A stretch of 14,537 bases of DNA from the NCBI GenBank assembly GCA_030146285.1, contig JASLBZ010000198.1, positions 1 to 14,537 of the forward strand. The letters run 5' to 3'. Numbering within the stretch: the stretch's first letter is position 1; every line of letters starts with the position of its first letter. The position numbers and the translations under genes are program-made. The stretch is from Neisseriaceae bacterium. Lineage in GTDB: Bacteria; Pseudomonadota; Gammaproteobacteria; Burkholderiales; Neisseriaceae. The notes beneath the pieces are model-generated. The model was not told where the DNA came from, did not search any database, and was given only the letters and a program-made list of their open reading frames with translations. Positions 6,979 through 13,814 of the stretch are shown one piece after another.

Positions 6979-7650
6979 ATGTTAAAGAAACAAATATTGG
7001 CGTTCTCAGTGGGCTTAGTACTGTTAACTGGTTGTGCTAGCGAATCTTTTCAGTCTGTAGAGGTTGCAAAAACCAACGCATACAGCACAGCTTACCACGG
7101 TCCTAAAACCAACTTGGCCATTGGTCAATTTGTTAATAAATCCAGTTTCCAACAAGGTGTATTTTCTGATGGTTCTGATCAATTGGGTAGTCAAGCCAAG
7201 ACCATCTTAATGACCCATTTGCAACAAACCAACCGCTTTAACATGATGGATCGTGCCAACTTGGCCGAAATCCAACGTGAAGCTGGCTTTAATAAGCAAG
7301 CCAATAATATCAAAGGCGCGAAATACATTGTCACGGGCGATGTGACTGAGTTTGGCCGTAAAAGCGTTGGTGATCAGCAATTGTTTGGCATCTTAGGTCG
7401 CGGTAAAACCCAAATTGCCTATGCCAAAGTGAATCTAAACATTGTTGATGTTCACACTTCACAAGTGGTTTATGCAGCACAAGGCGCAGGTGAATACAGC
7501 TTATCCAGTCGTGAAGTCATTGGTTTTGGTGGCAGCTCTGGTTATGATTCAACTTTAAATGGCAAAGTATTGGATTTGGCCATTCGCAATGCCGTAGACA
7601 ATTTGGTCGGTGGTATCCAAAGTGGCTCTTGGCAACCTGCAAACCAATAA
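6979..7650 (+). CDS. CsgG-like lipoprotein
   Basis: A 223-residue lipoprotein. The signal peptide ends in the lipobox LLTGC, so Cys19 should be lipidated. Residues about 42-215 follow the CsgG pattern: NLAIGQFVNKS, then LGSQAKTILMTHLQQTNRFNMMDRANLAEIQREAG (87-121 region), GAKYIVTGDVTEFG, and a tail with LAIRNAVDNLV. True CsgG forms the curli secretion pore, but no curli genes are here and this protein lacks proof of pore formation; related small CsgG-domain lipoproteins occur upstream of DUF4810 and DUF799 genes in Neisseria and Acinetobacter. AAAAAGG (6963-6969) lies nine bases before the ATG. It is the first gene of a three-gene operon, with 15 bases to the next start. Probably an outer-membrane-anchored periplasmic protein that acts with its two neighbours. 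Confidence 0.87.
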   Translation: MLKKQILAFSVGLVLLTGCASESFQSVEVAKTNAYSTAYHGPKTNLAIGQFVNKSSFQQGVFSDGSDQLGSQAKTILMTHLQQTNRFNMMDRANLAEIQREAGFNKQANNIKGAKYIVTGDVTEFGRKSVGDQQLFGILGRGKTQIAYAKVNLNIVDVHTSQVVYAAQGAGEYSLSSREVIGFGGSSGYDSTLNGKVLDLAIRNAVDNLVGGIQSGSWQPANQ

Positions 7651-7665
7651 CAAAAAGGCCAAAAC

Positions 7666-8022
7666 ATGAAATCAAAATCGGTTAAATTGGGCTTGGTATT
7701 GGTAATGGCTGGGGCTTTTAGCGCCTGTAGCACCTCAACAGAGCCACCGGTATTTTATTGGGGTGATTATCAAAAAGTAGTTTACCAAGGCTTTACGGAA
7801 GAAAACGATGTCCAAGAACAAATAGACACCTTATCAAAAAGCATACAAATGGCCAATAACAAAACCTGGCGTGTTGCACCAGGGCTTTATGCTCAATTGG
7901 GCATGTTGCAGCTAAAAGCAGGCAACCGCGATGCTGCATTACAAGCTTTTGCCAATGAGAGCACGCTTTACCCTGAATCTGAGCAATACATGAATTATTT
8001 GATTAAACAGGTGAAAAAATGA
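7666..8022 (+). CDS. DUF4810 family lipoprotein
   Basis: A 118-residue lipoprotein with a short leader and the lipobox FSAC (Cys21). The mature part has FYWGDYQKVVY (about 30-40), the usual start of DUF4810 proteins, and a helical second half with PGLYAQLGMLQLKAGNRDAALQAF, which reads like a single TPR-type helical pair (about 72-100), followed by ES-LYPES. That suggests a protein-binding adaptor. AAAAAGG (7652-7658) is seven bases before the ATG. The stop overlaps the start of the next gene by four bases (ATGA at 8019-8022), so translation of the two is coupled. Its function is unknown; its constant pairing with CsgG-like and DUF799 lipoproteins implies one complex or pathway. Confidence 0.85.
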   Translation: MKSKSVKLGLVLVMAGAFSACSTSTEPPVFYWGDYQKVVYQGFTEENDVQEQIDTLSKSIQMANNKTWRVAPGLYAQLGMLQLKAGNRDAALQAFANESTLYPESEQYMNYLIKQVKK

Positions 8023-8681
8023 TTCTTCACAAAAAAATTAAATGGTTAAGTACCATGGCTTTGAGCATGCTGTTAGTGGGTTGTGCTAGCCCTGCTTTGG
8101 ATAAAGATTACTCGGCTTTCCAAGCTTCCAATCCTAAATCGATTTTGATTCTACCGCCCATTAACGAATCTCCTGACATGAAAGCCAGCAATAGTGTGTA
8201 TTCACACGCTTCACTTCCTGTTGGCGAGTCTGGTTACTATGTTTTTCCTGTTGGTGTGGTGCAAGAGACCTTTGCATCCAACGGCTTAACGCAGCCGGAA
8301 GACATTCAGAACATTAGTCTGAACAAACTGAATGAGTTTTTCCACCCTGATGCCATTTTGTATTTGAGCATTACCGATTACGGTGCTTCATACCAAGTGA
8401 TTTCCAGTACTTCAAAAGTCACATTAAAAGGCCGTTTAATTGATGCGAAGACAGGGCAGCAAATCTGGGATGGCAGCGCATCAGCCATTGAGCAAAGTGA
8501 TACTTCTGGCGGCCTATTGGGTTCTTTGGTTAACGCATTGGTCAAACAAATTGCAGACAATGCCAGCAACCGCAGTCACCAACTGTCCCCTATTGCCACT
8601 TATAATTTGCTGTCAGCCAAACACAAAAATGGCTTGTTATATGGCCCTTACTCACCCAAACAAGGTTTGGTATCACCATAA
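8019..8681 (+). CDS. DUF799 / GNA1162 family lipoprotein
   Basis: A 220-residue lipoprotein with lipobox LLVGC (Cys22). The mature part begins with KDYSAFQASNPKSILILPPINES (about 29-51), the characteristic opening of the DUF799 family, whose Neisseria member is the vaccine-candidate antigen GNA1162. Later features are YYVFPVGVV, the FHPDAILYLSITDYG strand pair, and a GRLIDAKTGQQIWDGSAS strand, also seen in periplasmic TolB-N-like folds. Its start overlaps the DUF4810 stop, with AGGTG (8009-8013) inside the upstream gene as the ribosome-binding site. It is the last gene of the operon and is followed almost at once by a strong terminator. Likely anchored in the outer membrane facing the periplasm or surface; the molecular role is not known. 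Confidence 0.87.
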   Translation: MILHKKIKWLSTMALSMLLVGCASPALDKDYSAFQASNPKSILILPPINESPDMKASNSVYSHASLPVGESGYYVFPVGVVQETFASNGLTQPEDIQNISLNKLNEFFHPDAILYLSITDYGASYQVISSTSKVTLKGRLIDAKTGQQIWDGSASAIEQSDTSGGLLGSLVNALVKQIADNASNRSHQLSPIATYNLLSAKHKNGLLYGPYSPKQGLVSP

Positions 8682-8720
8682 AAAAAACCAAGATTGATTT
8701 CAAATCAATCTTGGTTTTTT
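8681..8720. terminator. Strong bidirectional terminator
   Basis: A near-perfect palindrome: AAAAAACCAAGATTGATTT (8682-8700) and its exact inverse (8702-8720) around a single C. It has A-runs on the left and T-runs on the right, so it can end both the lipoprotein operon and the convergent adhesin-like gene. It begins at the stop codon of the DUF799 gene. Confidence 0.93.
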
Positions 8721-8755
8721 AAAGTCCATTTTTTGGGTTTCATGCAAATTAGGCT

Positions 8756-8797
8756 ATTGAGGCCACTCAATCAGAACAACACTTCTGTGACACAGAA
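8756..8797. repeat. Two small perfect inverted repeats in tandem
   Basis: ATTGAG (8756-8761) / CTCAAT (8766-8771) with a four-base loop, and TTCTGTG (8783-8789) / CACAGAA (8791-8797) around one base. Both lie between the bidirectional terminator and the 3' end of the adhesin-like gene. Neither has a T-run, so they are not simple terminators. They could fold in the 3' untranslated RNA or bind a protein. Confidence 0.5.
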
Positions 8798-8842
8798 CCA
8801 AATGAGTCTCGCCCGAATCCATGTGCAAAAAATCGCTTAGTA

Positions 8843-9259
8843 TTAATGCAAAATTCGATCCAATGCGATAATCAGTTCTTGTGGCTTCAAACGCTTGGTA
8901 CACAAGACATGAAAAGCTGCCAGCTCCACGCTATTTTCTTCCAAATTAACCTTATGAAAGCCTTTCAGGCTGCCTGTAGCCTTGCCATTGCTATCATACA
9001 ATGTTGCGGCAGACACTTCTAAGGTTTGTTGTTGACAGTGTGCCGTATACGTAGCCAATGACGACGAATAACCATGAATAATATTTTGGTTAAACAAAGT
9101 GCGTCGATTCACTTGCATGGAGGTATTGGTCTTACTGTGGCTATCATAAAAATACCGTGCATCATCCGATGAATAGAACCGAATCCAACGCACACTGTCA
9201 CTGGCATGCAACAAAGGTGATGCCAATAACAAACATGAAAACAATACAGATTTGAACAT
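8843..9259 (-). CDS. Secreted protein resembling surface-adhesin protein E
   Basis: A 138-residue exported protein. Residues 1-19 form a signal peptide with probable cleavage after LLHA. The mature part (about 119 residues) follows the adhesin-E-like pattern: WIRFYSSDDARYFYDSHS near the start, a VNRRTLFNQ strand, a first cysteine at 75 (TAHCQQQTLEVSAATLYDSNGK), and a second at 120 (FHVLCTKR), which likely form a disulfide. In Haemophilus, protein E binds host cells and plasma proteins, but many small homologues have no tested role, so adhesion here is only a family-based guess. The start has GAGGGA (complement of 9263-9268) just upstream. It is a single gene, convergent with the lipoprotein operon. 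A GCAGCCTGAA word lies inside it (8964-8973, minus). Confidence 0.77.
   Translation of the reverse strand: MFKSVLFSCLLLASPLLHASDSVRWIRFYSSDDARYFYDSHSKTNTSMQVNRRTLFNQNIIHGYSSSLATYTAHCQQQTLEVSAATLYDSNGKATGSLKGFHKVNLEENSVELAAFHVLCTKRLKPQELIIALDRILH
8964..8975 (-). repeat. DNA-uptake-sequence-like word
   Basis: The minus strand reads AGGCAGCCTGAA, close to uptake-sequence dialects of Kingella/Simonsiella-type Neisseriaceae. It sits inside the adhesin-like gene. The ten-base core GCAGCCTGAA occurs once more, at 9847-9856. Confidence 0.45.
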
Positions 9260-9439
9260 TTGTCCCTCTCGTTAACATCGTAAAAGTCAAAAACGACCAC
9301 ACCAACACAATAATAATTAATTTAAAATAAAATCAAATATTTACAAAAACAAGTAACATAACAATGAACCACAACAGCAATGTCATGTCAATTTACTATT
9401 GTTAGCGATAAATATTAAAATTTTACAACTATCACAGCC

Positions 9440-9572
9440 GTACAAACTGGCAAACCACGTGCCTGTACTTTAAAAATTTGCCAACATGCAAATCTTCATT
9501 AGCCTTATTGTTGATTGATCTTGATGTGTGTGTTTATGGCCGCCAATTCATTTTGTTTTGGCGGTTTTTTTT
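9440..9572 (+). ncRNA. Candidate small RNA ending in an intrinsic terminator
   Basis: The segment starts with GTACA (9440-9444) and GGCA (9449-9452), which can pair with TGTAC (9464-9468) and TGCC (9460-9463) to form a bulged stem. Next is a perfect 6-base hairpin, ATTTGC (9476-9481) / GCAAAT (9488-9493), and finally the terminator at 9540-9572. No coding gene on the plus strand leads into this terminator; both flanking genes run the other way. The 5' end is a guess because no strong promoter is visible. Confidence 0.35.
9540..9572 (+). terminator. Intrinsic terminator with no upstream plus-strand gene
   Basis: CCGCCAA (9540-9546) / TTGGCGG (9558-9564) with an 11-base loop, followed by eight T. 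This is a good rho-independent terminator in form, but it lies between two minus-strand genes. Confidence 0.75.
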
Positions 9573-9647
9573 GTTTTGGCTTTCAGAAGCTAACACTGCA
9601 TTTTCATGCATCTTGTTTTTCAAAAAAACCAATGAACATGCAAGCGA

Positions 9648-10022
9648 TTATTGGGCCCAAAGAATGGCCCAAACTTGGCGATTCTCACTTTGTAAAATAT
9701 TGAAAGTGCGACAAGCAGGTGCAGTGGCCATGACTTCAATACCAATGCCTTTTTGAGACAAAAAAGCACCAATGCGTGGATGCAAGAACTGTTGGAACTC
9801 CCCCGTTCCCACCAAAATAATCTCAGGTAACACTTGGTTTTCTAAAGCAGCCTGAAAAAAAGCTTCGTCCAAAGTGGAAAATGATTCAATGGCGATTTGT
9901 GAAAATTCACCACCACGCAAACTGAGAATGCCATCATGTTTCACATCATCAATAATAATATTGCCATTCTCGTAATTATCAATACTAACTAAGTTCTCAC
10001 TTCTGTGTTCGGTAAAATCCAT
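9648..10022 (-). CDS. Mth938-like (DUF498) domain protein
   Basis: A 124-residue single-domain protein of the Mth938-like/DUF498 family, which includes Xcc1710-type bacterial proteins and the mitochondrial complex I assembly factor NDUFAF3. Diagnostic segments: GILSLRGGEFSQIAI (31-45), PEIILVGTGE (66-75), LSQKGIGIEVMATAPACRTFNIL (88-110), and the closing QVWAILW. Its bacterial function is unsettled. The predicted start has no good Shine-Dalgarno sequence, so translation may be weak or leaderless. It is divergent from hom with 119 bases between the two start codons. The last codons and stop lie in a GC-rich inverted repeat, TTGGGCC (9651-9657) / GGCCCAA (9666-9672). A GCAGCCTGAA word lies at 9847-9856. 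Confidence 0.88.
   Translation of the reverse strand: MDFTEHRSENLVSIDNYENGNIIIDDVKHDGILSLRGGEFSQIAIESFSTLDEAFFQAALENQVLPEIILVGTGEFQQFLHPRIGAFLSQKGIGIEVMATAPACRTFNILQSENRQVWAILWAQ
9845..9856 (+). repeat. DNA-uptake-sequence-like word, second copy
   Basis: AAGCAGCCTGAA on the plus strand, sharing GCAGCCTGAA with the word at 8964-8973 (minus). It lies inside the Mth938-like gene. It resembles the Kingella-type uptake sequence. Confidence 0.42.
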
Positions 10023-10141
10023 ATAACAGTCTTTATATAAACAGGTAATGAGTGCAAATTTAACATATTTACGCTAGCATGTAGTGTTTTACGTACTTCA
10101 TATTAATGAAAATAAATCAAAAGGCTCAAAAGGGAGTGTAC

Positions 10142-11461
10142 ATGAAGCCAATCAATATCGGTATTCTGGGTTTAGGCACGGTCGGCGGCGGTACTGCGAC
10201 AGTGTTACAAAAAAATGCATCTGAGATTTCTCGCCGTTTAGGCCGTGATGTAAATGTATTTATGGCTGCTAGCCGTGATTTGGATAAAATGCAAGGCATT
10301 TGCCCAAGCAACACGATTTTAACAACGGATGCATTTGAAGTGGTTAACCATCCTGAAGTCGATATTGTGCTGGAGCTCATTGGTGGAAGCACCTTGGCAA
10401 AAGATTTGGTTTTACAAGCCATTGCCAATGGCAAACACGTTGTCACAGCCAATAAAAAACTCTTGGCAGAACACGGCAATGAGATTTTTGCAAAAGCCGA
10501 AGAACAAAATGTAATGGTTATGTTTGAAGCTGCGGTAGCTGGCGGCATCCCTATCATTAAAGCCTTACGTGAAGGTTTGGCTGCCAATGAAATTGAATGG
10601 ATTGCAGGCATTATTAATGGCACCAGCAACTTCATCTTAAGTGAAATGCGTGAAAAAGGCAGTGATTTTGCCGATGTTTTGCAAGAAGCTCAAGAATTAG
10701 GCTATGCAGAAGCAGATCCAACATTTGACATCGAAGGTCATGATGCGGGCCACAAAATTACCATCATGTCGGCTTTGGCTTTTGGCACACCCATTGATTT
10801 TGAAAAATGCTATCTAGAAGGCATCAGCAAGCTAGAAGGCAAAGACATTGAATATGCCCAAGAGCTAGGCTACAGAGTCAAACTACTGGGCATTACCCGC
10901 AAGACTGCCCAAGGCATTGAATTGCGTGTTCACCCAACGCTTATCCCTGAGAGCCGCCTGATTGCCAATGTTAATGGCGTGATGAACGCTGTTTTGGTTA
11001 AAGGTGATATGGTAGGCTCAACCTTGCATTACGGTGCAGGTGCGGGCGCTTTGCCAACAGCAAGTGCGGTGGTGGCTGACATTATCGATATCAGTCGCTT
11101 ACTGTCTTCAGATGCCGAACACCGTGTGCCCCATTTGGCCTTCCAAGCCAGCCAAGTAAAAGATTTGCCAATTTTACCCATGGATGACATTATCAGCAGC
11201 TACTATTTACGTGTCAAAGTAGCTGATGAACCTGGCGTTCTGGCACAAATTTCAAAAACCTTGGCTGAAAACAATATTTCGATTGAGGCTTTGATTCAAA
11301 AAGGCTTCTGCAAGAAAAACAGCAGCACAGATGCTGAAATTGTTATTTTGACCCACTCTGCTGTTGAGAAAAACATCAAAACCGCCATTGAAGCCATCGA
11401 AGGCTTTACCGATACCAAATCCAAAGTGGTCATGATTCGCATGGAATCTTTGAACGGTTAA
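10142..11461 (+). CDS. hom: Homoserine dehydrogenase
   Basis: A 439-residue enzyme that reduces aspartate semialdehyde to homoserine, the branch to threonine and methionine. Domains: an N-terminal Rossmann fold with GILGLGTVGGGT (7-18), VTANKKLLAEHG (101-112, with conserved Lys105), a catalytic domain with GIINGTSNFIL (156-166) and GYAEADPTFDIEGHDAGHKI (188-206 region, containing the conserved acidic residues and Lys205), and a C-terminal ACT domain beginning at YYLRVKVADEPGVLAQI (354-370), the usual site of threonine feedback. This is the monofunctional form, not fused to aspartokinase. AAGGGAG (10130-10136) is five bases before the ATG at 10142; the in-frame ATG at 10106 has no such site. 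It is transcribed alone, divergent from the Mth938-like gene, and followed by its own terminator. Confidence 0.96.
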   Translation: MKPINIGILGLGTVGGGTATVLQKNASEISRRLGRDVNVFMAASRDLDKMQGICPSNTILTTDAFEVVNHPEVDIVLELIGGSTLAKDLVLQAIANGKHVVTANKKLLAEHGNEIFAKAEEQNVMVMFEAAVAGGIPIIKALREGLAANEIEWIAGIINGTSNFILSEMREKGSDFADVLQEAQELGYAEADPTFDIEGHDAGHKITIMSALAFGTPIDFEKCYLEGISKLEGKDIEYAQELGYRVKLLGITRKTAQGIELRVHPTLIPESRLIANVNGVMNAVLVKGDMVGSTLHYGAGAGALPTASAVVADIIDISRLLSSDAEHRVPHLAFQASQVKDLPILPMDDIISSYYLRVKVADEPGVLAQISKTLAENNISIEALIQKGFCKKNSSTDAEIVILTHSAVEKNIKTAIEAIEGFTDTKSKVVMIRMESLNG

Positions 11462-11479
11462 TATTGATATTCCCCTTTC

Positions 11480-11516
11480 AAAAAGCCTTTGAACCTTACG
11501 GTTTGAAGGCTTTTTT
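11480..11516 (+). terminator. Intrinsic terminator after hom
   Basis: AAAAAGCCTTTGAACC (11480-11495) pairs with GGTTTGAAGGCTTTTT (11500-11515), with two G-U pairs in RNA and a TTAC loop, and ends in a T-run. Confidence 0.92.
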
Positions 11517-11551
11517 ATTGACTTCTTCAAACCACCCGCCCGATTCTTAAT

Positions 11552-11570
11552 AGTAATGATTTTTATTAAA
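11552..11570 (+). promoter_or_regulatory. Fur-like box, distal
   Basis: The 19 bases centred on AATGATTTTTATTA agree with the classical Fur consensus GATAATGATAATCATTATC at 12 of 19 positions by eye. The region is AT-rich, so this match alone is weak; it lies 54 bases before the second, better site. Confidence 0.35.
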
Positions 11571-11605
11571 AATAATAACAACGTTAATTTTTGTTATGTT
11601 ACAAT

Positions 11606-11624
11606 GAAAACAATTCTCATTAAC
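11606..11624 (+). promoter_or_regulatory. Fur-like box before the TonB-dependent receptor
   Basis: GAAAACAATTCTCATTAAC agrees with the Fur consensus at 13 of 19 positions. It directly follows TACAAT (11600-11605), a likely -10 element with TG one base upstream (11597-11598), so bound Fur would cover the transcription start. This placement is typical of iron-repressed receptor genes. Confidence 0.5.
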
Positions 11625-11663
11625 ATTAATGTGTTTATTTTAATCAAACAAAAGGGAGTCGTT

Positions 11664-13679
11664 GTGAATTTTCGAATTAAGGCATTGTGTGCATCATTGG
11701 TTTGTATTGGTTTCAGTACCCAAATCTTGGCAAATGACATTAACGCAGTAGAAGAAAAAAATCTTGGCGATATTGTGGTAACTGCCAGTGGTTTTGAACA
11801 AACCACCAAAGAGGCCCCTGCTTCTATTACTGTGATTACGGCTGAAGAACTGGTAAAAAAATCATACCGTGATGTGACCGATGCTTTAAAAGATGTTCCT
11901 GGCGTGGTGATAACAGGAGGAGGCAGCAGCAGCGACATTAGCATTCGCGGTATGGGCAGCGCCTACACCTTGATTATGGTTGATGGCAAAAAAGTTGACT
12001 CTCGTGGCACGCGACCTAATAGCGATGGCTCTGGTATTGAACAAGGCTGGTTACCACCTGTTGAAGCCATTCAACGCATTGAAGTGGTTCGTGGCCCAAT
12101 GTCTGGTCTTTATGGCTCAGACGCCATGGGTGGCGTGATTAACATCATCACCAAAAAAACCTCCAGCATCTGGACTGGCTCCGTGCGTACGGACATGACC
12201 ATCCAAGAAGACAGCGATGCTGGTAATACCTACCAAAGCAGTTTTTATGTTTCAGGCCCAATCATTCAAGACAAACTGGGCATTCGTGCCACTGGACTTT
12301 ATTCACATCGAGATGAAGACAAAATCTACAACGGACGCAGTGAACAAAAAATGCGTTCAGGCAGCGCCACCTTATCTTTCACTCCTGATGACAACAATAC
12401 TTTTGATTTAGAAGCCAGTCGCTCCATTCAAAACCGCAACAGCTCTGTTAACAAAAGCATTGAGAACAAGCCCAATAAAAATGGAAAATACCCAACTGAT
12501 TCTTACTCCAATTATTACCGTAACTTATACAGCCTGACCCATCGTGGTTATTATGAAAACTGGAGCACCCATTCTTATATTCAACAAGAAGCAAATGAGA
12601 ATGACACTCGTAAAATGAAAAGCACCAATACCATTTTCAATACGCAAAACCAACTCACACTGGGAAGCCATCATTTATCAGTGGGCGGTCGCTACCAGAA
12701 AGAAAAAATTGAAGATTTGAATAACAAATTGTCTGAAAATGGCAAAAAAATCAGCAATATTGATCGTTATAGCTGGGCATTATTTGCGGAAGATGAATGG
12801 AAAATTGCAGACACTTTTGCACTCACCTCATCGGTTCGTTATGACAAAGATGAGAACTTTGGCTCTCATGTAACACCCAAGTTATATGGTGTCTTCACCC
12901 CAAACGACAACTGGACCATCAAAGGTGGTGTTTCTACTGGTTATAAAACACCCTCATTGCGGGCATCATCTCCAAATTGGGGACAAGGCACTGGTGGTGG
13001 CTCTAGAAATGGGGTTATTTTTGGCAATCCAAGCTTAAAACCTGAAAAGAGCATGAATACCGAAATCAGTTTTTTGTGGTCAAATGACGACAAAGACATC
13101 AATGCTGGTATGACCTTATTTAACAGTGATTTCAAGAATAAAATTACTGAGTTTGGCATCTGTGACAATGATCCAGAAATCTCTTTACCAGCATGTAGCA
13201 ATATGCCCAAATACAGCACTTATGATTTCGCTCGCTCACGCACCAATGTCGATAAAGCAACCATGCGCGGTGTCGAAGCGACATTTGATTGGATGATTAC
13301 CCAAGATTTGAAATTCAATAGCAATTATACCTACACCCAATCCAAACAAAAAAGTGGCGAGTTCAAAGGAAAACCTTTGAATCAAATGCCAAAACACATG
13401 GTTAACATCGGCTTAGACTGGAATTACAACGAGCAGCTTAACTACTGGAGTAAAATGAACTTCCGCAGTAAAACATCTGAATACTTCAGCAGAACATCCA
13501 TGAAACAAGGCACGCCTTCTTATACTTTTGTTGATGCCGGCGTCAGTTACCAGCCCAACAAAAACGTGCAATTAATAGGTGGTATTTACAATATCTTTGA
13601 TAAAAAAATTCGATACTCTGATTATGGAACCACCTTAGATGGTCGCCGTTACAACATCGGTATGACTTATAAATTCTAA
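11664..13679 (+). CDS. TonB-dependent receptor, catecholate-siderophore (IrgA/CirA-like) type
   Basis: An outer-membrane gated channel of 671 residues. A signal peptide (1-23, ending ILA/ND) precedes a TonB-box-like GDIVVTA (35-41). The plug domain follows with LKDVPGVVI, ISIRGMGSAYTLIMVDGKKV, SRGTRPNSDGSGIEQGW and IEVVRGPMSGLYGSDAMGGVINIITKK, which fit the IrgA/CirA-like branch. The rest is a 22-strand barrel domain ending in a terminal Phe (GMTYKF), the usual barrel-assembly signal. One cysteine pair (in GICDNDP and PACSN) lies in a likely outer loop. I chose GTG at 11664 because AAGGGAG (11652-11658) is five bases before it and it starts the signal peptide cleanly; upstream ATG codons add an unlikely AT-rich tail. 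Fur-like boxes imply iron repression. The substrate is not certain. No tonB, exbB or siderophore genes are adjacent. Confidence 0.92.
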   Translation: MNFRIKALCASLVCIGFSTQILANDINAVEEKNLGDIVVTASGFEQTTKEAPASITVITAEELVKKSYRDVTDALKDVPGVVITGGGSSSDISIRGMGSAYTLIMVDGKKVDSRGTRPNSDGSGIEQGWLPPVEAIQRIEVVRGPMSGLYGSDAMGGVINIITKKTSSIWTGSVRTDMTIQEDSDAGNTYQSSFYVSGPIIQDKLGIRATGLYSHRDEDKIYNGRSEQKMRSGSATLSFTPDDNNTFDLEASRSIQNRNSSVNKSIENKPNKNGKYPTDSYSNYYRNLYSLTHRGYYENWSTHSYIQQEANENDTRKMKSTNTIFNTQNQLTLGSHHLSVGGRYQKEKIEDLNNKLSENGKKISNIDRYSWALFAEDEWKIADTFALTSSVRYDKDENFGSHVTPKLYGVFTPNDNWTIKGGVSTGYKTPSLRASSPNWGQGTGGGSRNGVIFGNPSLKPEKSMNTEISFLWSNDDKDINAGMTLFNSDFKNKITEFGICDNDPEISLPACSNMPKYSTYDFARSRTNVDKATMRGVEATFDWMITQDLKFNSNYTYTQSKQKSGEFKGKPLNQMPKHMVNIGLDWNYNEQLNYWSKMNFRSKTSEYFSRTSMKQGTPSYTFVDAGVSYQPNKNVQLIGGIYNIFDKKIRYSDYGTTLDGRRYNIGMTYKF

Positions 13680-13718
13680 AGCCATATTTCTTGTTTCATC
13701 AAAATCAGCTTCCTAATC

Positions 13719-13749
13719 ACAGGCCATCTACAGCAGATGGTCTGTTTTT
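13719..13749 (+). terminator. Intrinsic terminator after the receptor gene
   Basis: ACAGGCCATCT (13719-13729) pairs with AGATGGTCTGT (13735-13745) with one G-U pair and an ACAGC loop, ending in five T. Confidence 0.9.
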
Positions 13750-13814
13750 ATGCTTTTACAGGTTGCCTATATCGTCATATACTCAAAAATCTTGTTTTAA
13801 CGGAAGTTCAATAG

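Larger units (their letters stand above)
9260..9647. other. Gene-free region between two minus-strand genes
   Basis: No supported gene. The left part (9260-9420) is very AT-rich and should hold the promoter of the adhesin-like gene; several -35/-10 pairs are possible and none stands out. The right part (9440-9572) has hairpins and a plus-strand terminator and is listed as a candidate small RNA. Short ORFs at 9364 (13 codons) and 9486 (10 codons) lack ribosome-binding sites. Near 9622-9633 a T-run on the minus strand with a weak CCAAT/ATTGG stem may end the Mth938-like gene. Confidence 0.5.

Noticed and set aside
6979..7650. Curli secretion system
   Set aside because: Only a CsgG-like lipoprotein is present; no curlin, CsgE or CsgF genes are nearby, and the DUF4810/DUF799 neighbours point to a different locus type.
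9478..9756. 92-codon plus-strand frame rich in Phe and Cys
   Set aside because: It runs through a terminator hairpin and then antisense to the Mth938-like gene; no ribosome-binding site; composition is unlike a real protein.
11556..11663. Upstream ATG as the start of the TonB-dependent receptor
   Set aside because: It would add an Asn/Ile-rich tail translated from the promoter and Fur-like region and would bury the signal peptide; GTG at 11664 has a strong ribosome-binding site.
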